This document shows, piece after piece, positions 1 to 5,826 of a stretch of 11,857 nucleotides of DNA. The DNA is from Gemmataceae bacterium (lineage in GTDB: Bacteria; Planctomycetota; Planctomycetia; Gemmatales; Gemmataceae). The stretch's first letter is position 1. The number at the start of each line of letters is the position of its first letter. The stretch lies in assembly GCA_020847555.1 (NCBI GenBank), contig JADLBT010000056.1, positions 1 through 11,857 on the forward strand, given 5' to 3'. Under the pieces are notes generated by a model. The model did not search any database. It had not been told where the DNA came from and worked only from the letters and a program-made list of their open reading frames with translations. The translations under genes were made by a program, and so were the position numbers.

Positions 1-1708
1 CGGGCGTCAGGCGCGTCAGCGGAGCGGGGCCATCGACACCGCGGCTGGGATCGACGAGAATGATCGAGCCGGCGGTCATGGCGTGATGCGCCCCGGCGGT
101 GGCCATCACGCGCCGCGAGCCGGGCACTTGCCGCGCCTCCCAGGTGCCCACGGGATTGAACGTGTTGTTGCCGTAGAACGTCGCCGTGGCGCTGCCGTCC
201 GCCCGGCACGTGAACAACTGCTGATAGAACACGGCGTGGCGATCGACGTAGTCCCAGCGGGTGTAGAGGATCCGGCCGTCGTCCAGGACGCTGGGATCCC
301 ATTCCTGCGTCTCGTGGAAGGAGATCGGCCGCGGCGACGAGCCATCGGCGTTGGCCAGCGCCAGCGTGTGGTTCTCGCAGCCCTCGCCCGGCCGGCCGCC
401 GCAGCGGTGCCAGCCGCCGCGGCGCGTCGAGATGAAGACGAGCTGCCCATTGGGGAGATAGCGCGGTGAGAAATCGTTAAAGTCGCCCTCGGTGAGCTGC
501 TTCAGCCCCGAGCCGTCCGCCCCGACCTCGTAAAGATGATAGTGGAGGTGGGAGTGGGCGTTCCAGCTCCGCGCCGTGGCCGCGACCTGGCAGTACGAGA
601 AGAGCACGCGCTTGCCGTCGTGAGACACGTCGGGGTGCTGATAGCTGCCCTCGGGCAGAGCGTCCGCGACCAGCTGGCGGCACTTCATCGACTGGCCTGG
701 CTCCTCGAGTACGAAGAGTCCGCCGCCGGGACGGGCGAAGCGGCCGAGGTACTGGGTCAGCTGGTGGCTGAAGCTGCCCGGCACCTGCTTGGCGAACACG
801 ATCGAGCCCGTCTGCGCCAGCGGATTGCGCAGGGCGATGCGTCGGCGCAGGGAGTGGACCTGCAGCCAGAGTTGCTCCTGGGCATGTTCGCTGACTCCCT
901 TCGCCCGTGCCTGCTCCTCATGCCGCTGCCGCAACTGGTGCCACTGCCGCTGCTCCTCGACCAGGGAAACATCCCCGGCCGCCAGGTCGCGGAGCAGCGC
1001 ATCGCCGCGCTGCAGGGTCCGCGCCGTCGCCTCGGCGTAGCTGCTGGGCTGGCGCTCCGTGCCGATACCGTCCTGCATGCGCCAGTCCCATTCGATCAGC
1101 GCCTGCTCGAGCGCGGGCCGCAGAGGAGGCAGGATCGGCGGGGGCACCCGATTCGGATCGGCCTGGGCAGGCTTGACAGCAATGTCCCAGGAGCGGCCGC
1201 CCTGGGCCAGCCGAATGTCCCGCCAGCGCACCGCCGGAGTGCCGGCCTGGCTGCGCACGCCGAGGCGAATCAGGTTGCCCCGAAGTGTCGCCACCCCGGC
1301 GATCTCGATCCGAGCTCCCGTGGCGGCGTCGAGGGTCTTGCGGGTGGTGCTACCGTCCACGGTGAGCGTCGCCTCGGCCTTGCCCTCACCGAGCACCGTG
1401 GCCTGGGCCGTGACGGTGAAGGCTCCTTCCAGGCCGCGGACAGGAATGGTGATGGCGGCTTCCTCGGCGCCGCCCAGGCCGAACAGGAGCGCTCCGGGGC
1501 GCTGCATCAGGGCCACCTGCGGGCCGGTGGTGCGAGCGGCCAGCGCGAAGCCGGTCACCGCCAGGCTGGCCGGCGGCGCCGGTTGATTGTCCAGGAGGAT
1601 CTGGGCCTGGCCGAACACCGGCGCTTTCCCGTCCGCCTGGGTGGACCAACCGGGGACCAGGAACAGCGGAAGGACCAGGCACGCCAGGAGCGCCGCTTGC
1701 CTGCGCAT
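1..1708 (-). CDS. HzsA-like secreted beta-propeller protein, C-terminus off the window
   Basis: The frame is open from an ATG at 1708 to the left edge, giving 569 visible residues and no stop. AGGAGG at 1715-1720 lies 6 nt upstream of the start. A Sec-type signal peptide is visible (MRRQ, then a hydrophobic stretch to about residue 21, cleavage near Ala26). Residues 30-180 look like a beta-rich domain. Residues 195-295 are helical and charged. From about 300 come the segments I associate with the hydrazine-synthase-alpha-like family of planctomycetes: IVFAKQVPGSFSH, RPGGGLFVLEEP, RRGGWHRCGG, NPVGTWEARQVPGSRR and ATAGAHHAMTAGSI. TolB/PD40-type propeller repeats recur near 356-371, 411-426 and 470-483 (HPDVSHDGKRVLF, FSPRYLPNGQLVF, DPSVLDDGRILY). 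No CXXCH haem motif occurs in the visible part, so it should not be called hydrazine synthase. It is the last visible gene of the DUF1800-DUF1501 block. Family assignment is from memory of motifs; function is unknown. Confidence 0.75.
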   Translation of the reverse strand, partial: MRRQAALLACLVLPLFLVPGWSTQADGKAPVFGQAQILLDNQPAPPASLAVTGFALAARTTGPQVALMQRPGALLFGLGGAEEAAITIPVRGLEGAFTVTAQATVLGEGKAEATLTVDGSTTRKTLDAATGARIEIAGVATLRGNLIRLGVRSQAGTPAVRWRDIRLAQGGRSWDIAVKPAQADPNRVPPPILPPLRPALEQALIEWDWRMQDGIGTERQPSSYAEATARTLQRGDALLRDLAAGDVSLVEEQRQWHQLRQRHEEQARAKGVSEHAQEQLWLQVHSLRRRIALRNPLAQTGSIVFAKQVPGSFSHQLTQYLGRFARPGGGLFVLEEPGQSMKCRQLVADALPEGSYQHPDVSHDGKRVLFSYCQVAATARSWNAHSHLHYHLYEVGADGSGLKQLTEGDFNDFSPRYLPNGQLVFISTRRGGWHRCGGRPGEGCENHTLALANADGSSPRPISFHETQEWDPSVLDDGRILYTRWDYVDRHAVFYQQLFTCRADGSATATFYGNNTFNPVGTWEARQVPGSRRVMATAGAHHAMTAGSIILVDPSRGVDGPAPLTRLTP

Positions 1709-1766
1709 GATCTACCTCCTGATGGGCAGCGACCAATCCGACCTGACGCCGATGCCTCTCGACGAA

Positions 1767-1819
1767 CCCGGGAGTCGCCAGCGACAGGCGCTGGTCGCGC
1801 CCGTCGCTGGCGCTCCGGG
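1767..1819. repeat. Intergenic hairpin between DUF1501 and HzsA-like genes
   Basis: The arms 1767-1785 and 1803-1819 are inverted repeats. The core of 10 bp (CGCCAGCGAC against GTCGCTGGCG) extends through AG/CT and CCCGG/CCGGG with two single-base bulges, and the loop is 17 nt. It starts 5 nt after the DUF1501 stop codon on the minus strand. No T-run follows on that strand, so an ordinary intrinsic terminator is unlikely. An mRNA-stabilising or processing element, or partial attenuation before the HzsA-like gene, would fit. Confidence 0.6.
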
Positions 1820-1823
1820 CTGG

Positions 1824-3062
1824 TCAGGCGATGCAGTCGATCAGCGGCCACCGCTGGCCCAGCACCGCAGCGCTGGGAATGCGCAGCCAGCGTTCCAGTA
1901 CGGTAGCGTAGACGCTGCGGAAATCGGTCGTATGGCGGAGGCTGTTGCCGGACGGGATGAGGTCAGCCTCGCGCAGACTGGGGTGGCGGCCGTGAATGCC
2001 CGCCCGCAGGCCCGGCCCGAACAGGAACAGCGAAGCTGCCGCAGCGTGGTCCGTGCCCTGGCTGCCGTTCTCCCGCGACGTGCGGCCGAACTCGCTCATC
2101 GTCATCAGCAGCACGCGCCGATCCTTGCCCTGCGCCCGCAGGTCGCGGTAGAACGCCGTGATGGCGTCGTTGAGCGTGGTCATCAGGGTGTCGTGCCCCG
2201 GTCGCTGGTTACCGTGTGTATCGAAACCTCCTTGTGAGGTCCAGTAAATCCGCGTCGTTAGGCCGCCGCAGATCAGGCTGGCGATGGTGCGCATCCGCGT
2301 GGCCAGCGGCGTGTTGGGGTACTCGGCCCGCGGCCGGTACTGGGTCGCCAGCGGGCGAATCTCATCGGCGGCGTTGTTGGCTGCGACAGCCGTCGATGTG
2401 ACCCACTGCAACTCGCCGGTCGGAGTGCTCGAACTCGCCGCGTTGACGCGGCGGTAGGTCATTCCCTGCGACGAACGCCCGCGCAGGCCGACGTAGCCGA
2501 AGGAGGCCGGCTGGTTGAAGCAGATGCCCGGGTGTTCCCGGCCCAGCAGAGCCAGGGGGGTGCTCTCCGAGCCGACCGCGATCGACAGCTTGGGATCGGG
2601 GTTGCCGCGGAAGCCCACGTCACAGGCCCGGCCGATCCAGCCGTGGGGCGCCTGCCGGCCGCGCTGATCGGCAAAGAACCAGATGTCCGTCGAGGTGAAG
2701 TGGCTGAAGTTCGGGTTCGGATAGCCGACGCCCGGAATGGCCACGAAGGCGCCATCATCGAGCATTTGCTTCCAGCCGCGGAGATTGGGATGCAGCCCCA
2801 ACTCGTCGTTGATGCGGATCACCTCGCTCTCGGTGATGCGGGTGACCCGGCGATACTCGTGATACTCCCGGTGCCCGTGCGGCACCAGGGTGCTCATGGC
2901 GTCGTTGCCGCCGCTCAGCTGCAGCACCACCAGGACAGGCTGGTCCGGCTGCGCCTGCGGTCCGCCAAGGGCGGTGTTAATCAGGAAGTTCGGCAGGGCA
3001 GCGCCGACGCCGATCAGTCCGAGACCCTGGGTCAGAAACTCTCGTCGGGTCGCGATCTTCAT
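1824..3062 (-). CDS. DUF1501 family secreted protein (Tat signal)
   Basis: This is a complete 412-residue frame with an ATG at 3062 and AAGGAG at 3071-3076, 8 nt upstream. The N-terminus has a twin-arginine-like signal (TRREFLTQG, then a hydrophobic run to about residue 33), which predicts export of a folded protein. DUF1501 landmarks are present in order: VLQLSGGNDAMSTLVP (46-61), SHFTSTDIWFFAD (120-132), QGGFDTHGNQ (277-286), SEFGRTSRENGSQGTDHA (323-340) and DFRSVYATVLERWL (380-393). The Asp/His-rich pattern fits the alkaline-phosphatase/sulfatase-like fold to which this family is related, but no reaction is established. Length is normal for the family. It sits directly downstream of a DUF1800 gene, the usual partner; the two families are widely found as an adjacent pair in planctomycetes and other bacteria. 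It is separated from both neighbours by gaps of about 115 bp that contain hairpins. Confidence 0.92.
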   Translation of the reverse strand: MKIATRREFLTQGLGLIGVGAALPNFLINTALGGPQAQPDQPVLVVLQLSGGNDAMSTLVPHGHREYHEYRRVTRITESEVIRINDELGLHPNLRGWKQMLDDGAFVAIPGVGYPNPNFSHFTSTDIWFFADQRGRQAPHGWIGRACDVGFRGNPDPKLSIAVGSESTPLALLGREHPGICFNQPASFGYVGLRGRSSQGMTYRRVNAASSSTPTGELQWVTSTAVAANNAADEIRPLATQYRPRAEYPNTPLATRMRTIASLICGGLTTRIYWTSQGGFDTHGNQRPGHDTLMTTLNDAITAFYRDLRAQGKDRRVLLMTMSEFGRTSRENGSQGTDHAAAASLFLFGPGLRAGIHGRHPSLREADLIPSGNSLRHTTDFRSVYATVLERWLRIPSAAVLGQRWPLIDCIA

Positions 3063-3101
3063 GTTGGTTTCTCCTTGCCTTGGTTTGTGAAAAGATCCCT
3101 G

Positions 3102-3170
3102 GACAGCCCTCGGAGGGATGAAGGAAGACTTCCGGGTTCCTGTCTTTCCTCATCCCCCCGAAGGGCTGTC
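3102..3170. repeat. Long imperfect inverted repeat between DUF1800 and DUF1501 genes
   Basis: The arms 3102-3129 and 3142-3170 are inverted repeats of 28 and 29 nt around a 12-nt loop. They differ by one bulge and about three mismatches, and the outer 9 bp (GACAGCCCT against AGGGCTGTC) are perfect. The repeat begins 4 nt after the DUF1800 stop on the minus strand. A short TCTTTTC follows about 8 nt beyond it, before the DUF1501 Shine-Dalgarno. It could reduce transcription into DUF1501, protect the upstream message, or be a small mobile palindromic element. No second copy was seen in this window. Confidence 0.75.
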
Positions 3171-3174
3171 GCCT

Positions 3175-5388
3175 TTAGCTTACCTGGTACTCGGGCATGC
3201 TCATCAGGGTCGCCACCATGACGCGCAACCGGGCATTGATCGCCTCGCGCTGCTGGCCCCACGCCGACGAGGGCGGCAGCGGCCCCAGCAGGTCGATCAG
3301 CGCCTGCCGTTTCTCCTCCGGCAGACTGGTCAGCAGACAGCGCTGGATGAAGTGGTCCACCACCTCGGCGGAACCGTTGAACGTGCGGCCTTCGAGCAGG
3401 GCCACCAGATCCACGGTCGGGCGCTGCACGAGGTTGGTCACGGCGTTGTAGCGGATCAGGATCAGGTTGGCGTTGATCCAGGCGCGCCCCTCGGGCCAGC
3501 CGGCCACGTTCGGCGGGTCGAGCAGAGCCTGCCCCATGTTGCTGCAGACCCCGTTGAGTTGCTTGTAGTCGAGGTTGCTCAACTTGAGGAGCTTCGCCGT
3601 GCTGATCATCAGCTCGATCGGACCCTTGATGTGGTTGCCCATCGCCGACGGCGTGTAGAACTGTTCCGAGAGGACCAGATTCTTGAGCATCGGCCGCAGC
3701 TCGTAGCTGTTCTCCCGCAGGACGTGGGCCAGGCGTTCGAGTACCTGCGGCTCCGGGTTGAAGTGGGCGAAATATTCATACAGCTTCTTGGAGACGTACC
3801 GCGCCGTCGCCGGATGTTGCAGGACGATATCCAGCGCCTCGTGCGGTCCGAAATGTCCCGTCTTGCCCAGCAGCGTCTTGGGCTCGGTGTCGTGGCGGCT
3901 GGAATAGAACCGGAACTGGCCGGTGGGGCGGTCGTAACTGAAGCCGGTCAGGGCGCGCGTCATGCCGTCGCGGACATCCTTTTCCGTGTAGCCGTTCTTC
4001 TTGTAATTGGCGCTATTTTCCTCGCCCAGGGAGAACAATTCGAGTACCTCGCGGCCGAGGTTCTCGTTGTTATTCTTCTTGGTGTTGCGATCGTTGGTCA
4101 GATAGCGGATCATCGCCGGATCCTGGACGATGCCGTGCAGCAGGGCGTCGTACTTGTCGGCATAGCGACGGAAGAGCTGGTTTTGCTGGTACATCAGATA
4201 GATGTCGAGCACTTCCAGCCAGCTGGAGGCGAAGTGATCGTGCCAGAAGAGGACGAGCTTCTCCTCCAGGGAACGCGGCGACTCGGCCATGCGCTTCAGC
4301 CACCACTCGTTCAGCGAGAAGCGCTGGGCGAACTGCTTGCGGTTGCGGTCGATGCCCAGTTCGCGCCTGGCCAGGGGATGCAGCCGAGCCTCGTAGGCCA
4401 GCTGGCGGATCCAGGGCTGCACCTCCAGCTCGAGGTTGGCGACCGGCCGGTCATGGTAATCGACCAGGAAATCGACCGCGCGATGCGGACCCATGTCCAC
4501 GAGGCGCTGGATGTCCTCGGGCGTGCCGCCGAAACCGGCGCGGAACAGCAGGTGGCGCGCCCGGGCGTAGTCCCACTGGGCGCTGGTGATGGGCTTGAGC
4601 CCTCCGATGGCCTCGGTGTGGGCGAAGCAGGCGGTGTCCAGAGCCTTCTTCAGGAGGGCATTTTTCTCGGTGACGGCCTGGGCCGCGGTCGCCCGGTCGG
4701 CCCCGGCCTTGTCGGCCGCTTCTCGGGCCGCTTTCGCGGTCCGGGCTGCTTTCTGGGCCGCCGCCTTCTTCTGCTCGAGGAGCTTGCGGGCCGCCGCCTT
4801 TTTCTCCTCGGGAGCCGCCTGGCTGGCTTTCTCGGCGGCGGTCTGTTCCGCCGCAGCCCGTGCCGCGGCCTTGGCGGCAGCGGCGGCCCTGGTCTGCTCG
4901 AGTGCGGCAGTCTTGGTCCTGGCGGCCAGGGTCTTTTCGGCGGCGAGGAGAGCGGTTTCCGCGGCGGCGGCGTCCTTGCGGGCCATCCACGCCTGCTCGG
5001 CCAGGATCGCCTTCTGGGCGGCCTCGACCTTGGCCCGCACGGCGTTGAGCTGGGTCGTTCGCTGACTGGCCACCTTCGCGGCCGCCGCCCGGGCGGCGTC
5101 GGCCTTGGCGGCCGCGGCCTGATCGGCAGCCGCCTTGGTTTTGGCAGCCTTGGCGGCAGCGGCCTTCGCCTTGGCGGTTTGCTCGGCGAGGATCTTGCTG
5201 GCCTGCTCCCTGGCCTGGGCCGCCGCCGCGACTAACTTCTCGGTGGCGGCAATCTCCTCCTTCGCTCTCTGAATGGCGTCCGACGAGGATTCCGGCGGCT
5301 TCTCCTTCTTCTGCTGGGCCGCGGAGATCACGGGGAAGCTCAGCAGGGCTCCGAACAGCAGGCAGGAAATCGTGAGGCGTCGCGTCAT
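3175..5388 (-). CDS. DUF1800 family secreted protein with TolA-like helical stalk
   Basis: I place the start at the ATG at 5388 (737 residues, stop TAA at 3175). It has AAGGAG 8 nt upstream and opens with a Sec signal (MTRRLTISCLLFG to about residue 24). The same frame stays open for 60 more codons upstream, but that stretch has no signal-like or family-like sequence. Residues about 35-250 are almost entirely Ala, Lys, Arg, Glu and Gln and should form a long helix or coiled coil. The DUF1800 domain runs from about 275 to the end with its usual landmarks: ARHLLFRAGFGGTPEDIQRL (277-296), FWHDHFASS (381-389), NENLGREVLELFSLGEE (441-457), GFSYDR (482-487) and DPPNVAGWPEG (624-634). DUF1800 proteins are exported, have no proven activity, and are usually encoded beside DUF1501 as here. 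The stalk is larger than I expect for the family and may place the domain away from the membrane or mediate assembly. Confidence 0.92.
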   Translation of the reverse strand: MTRRLTISCLLFGALLSFPVISAAQQKKEKPPESSSDAIQRAKEEIAATEKLVAAAAQAREQASKILAEQTAKAKAAAAKAAKTKAAADQAAAAKADAARAAAAKVASQRTTQLNAVRAKVEAAQKAILAEQAWMARKDAAAAETALLAAEKTLAARTKTAALEQTRAAAAAKAAARAAAEQTAAEKASQAAPEEKKAAARKLLEQKKAAAQKAARTAKAAREAADKAGADRATAAQAVTEKNALLKKALDTACFAHTEAIGGLKPITSAQWDYARARHLLFRAGFGGTPEDIQRLVDMGPHRAVDFLVDYHDRPVANLELEVQPWIRQLAYEARLHPLARRELGIDRNRKQFAQRFSLNEWWLKRMAESPRSLEEKLVLFWHDHFASSWLEVLDIYLMYQQNQLFRRYADKYDALLHGIVQDPAMIRYLTNDRNTKKNNNENLGREVLELFSLGEENSANYKKNGYTEKDVRDGMTRALTGFSYDRPTGQFRFYSSRHDTEPKTLLGKTGHFGPHEALDIVLQHPATARYVSKKLYEYFAHFNPEPQVLERLAHVLRENSYELRPMLKNLVLSEQFYTPSAMGNHIKGPIELMISTAKLLKLSNLDYKQLNGVCSNMGQALLDPPNVAGWPEGRAWINANLILIRYNAVTNLVQRPTVDLVALLEGRTFNGSAEVVDHFIQRCLLTSLPEEKRQALIDLLGPLPPSSAWGQQREAINARLRVMVATLMSMPEYQVS

Positions 5389-5396
5389 GAAATGCA

Positions 5397-5402
5397 CTCC
5401 TT
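5397..5402 (-). promoter_or_regulatory. Shine-Dalgarno deciding the DUF1800 start
   Basis: AAGGAG on the minus strand lies 8 nt before the ATG at 5388. It supports that internal start over the longer open frame beginning at 5568. Confidence 0.8.
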
Positions 5403-5535
5403 TTGAGGTAGGTGAGCCTGGTGCTGAGTTGGTCGCGAAAACCGTCACGTTCGCTACCCTCTGTCCAGCGATCAGACCCTTTCTTGAACAGGTATGAGGG
5501 CCACGGCGCGGTTCTCGCGGGGTGGGTGGAGGGAA

Positions 5536-5576
5536 CTCGGCTAGCAAGAATGCTACACGAATCTTCAACAGCCGAG
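5536..5576. repeat. Nested inverted repeat upstream of the DUF1800 gene
   Basis: CTCGGCT (5536-5542) is perfectly inverted by AGCCGAG (5570-5576). Just inside it, TAGCA-AGAA-TGCTA (5542-5555) forms a second small hairpin. It lies about 150-190 bp upstream of the DUF1800 ATG, in a locally less GC-rich stretch, where a promoter or regulator site could be expected. Confidence 0.4.
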
Positions 5577-5761
5577 CAATGGAAAAGTTCCGATACTGGT
5601 CTTGTTTTATTGAGATTCGCTGGAAGGGCGAACACCGCCGCCAGGAAAAGCGATTGTTCCTCTCGCCGGTGGCGAACCATCTTCCTGCTTGCGGGTTAGA
5701 AGGGGTTTGCCCCCTCGACTACCCTGAGCGCCCGCGCGGGGCCACCAGAGCAGCCTGGCTG

Positions 5762-5787
5762 GTGGTCCAGTTTTCAGGGTCCACTAT
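5762..5787. mobile_element. Possible solitary IS3-family terminal repeat
   Basis: Read on the minus strand this contains TAGTGGACCCTGAAAACTGG followed by ACCA. The pattern of CCC, a few bases, then AAAACTGGAC resembles terminal inverted repeats of IS3-family elements as I remember them. No transposase gene and no matching second end were found in the window, so at most this is a relic. The similarity is judged by eye only. Confidence 0.3.
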
Positions 5788-5826
5788 ACCCCAGGGACGA
5801 GGGGAGAGGAACAGCCGTCGCTTGCC

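Larger units (their letters stand above)
5389..5826. other. Non-coding gap between hrpB and the DUF1800 gene
   Basis: This 438-bp stretch holds no convincing gene. The part nearest the DUF1800 start is the expected site of the block's promoter. A weak minus-strand candidate is TTGCTC (5578-5573) and TAGCAT (5554-5549) with an 18-nt spacer, lying across the inverted repeat at 5536-5576. The hrpB-proximal part holds small GC hairpins (GGGG-loop-CCCC near 5702-5714, the palindrome CCCGCGCGGG at 5731-5740, and CCACCAG/CTGGTGG at 5742-5765), then an IS-like end. Any of these hairpins could end hrpB transcription, but none has a convincing T-run. Confidence 0.5.

Noticed and set aside
1678..1681. 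Lipobox-like LLAC in the HzsA-like signal peptide
   Set aside because: The Cys is at residue 10, too early to follow a full hydrophobic core, so lipoprotein processing is unlikely.
536..1906. Long plus-strand open frame of 456 codons
   Set aside because: It lies opposite the HzsA-like and DUF1501 genes, whose minus-strand frames have signal peptides, family motifs and Shine-Dalgarno sites. The plus frame is Arg/Gly/Pro-rich with no recognisable motif, as expected for the complement of GC-rich coding DNA.
4586..5065. Ala-rich plus-strand frame opposite the stalk
   Set aside because: GCC/GGC-rich repetitive coding DNA produces Ala-rich readings on both strands. There is no Shine-Dalgarno or family similarity.
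3118..5235. Plus-strand open frame of 705 codons
   Set aside because: It is the antisense of the DUF1800 gene. Its Gly/Leu-rich C-terminal part is simply the complement of the Ala/Lys stalk codons.
5389..5568. 60-codon N-terminal extension of the DUF1800 gene
   Set aside because: The internal ATG at 5388 has an AAGGAG at ideal spacing and begins a proper signal peptide, which the extension would bury.
5731..5740. CCCGCGCGGG palindrome as a terminator or operator
   Set aside because: A 10-bp all-GC palindrome is common by chance at this base composition, has no room for a loop and no T-run.
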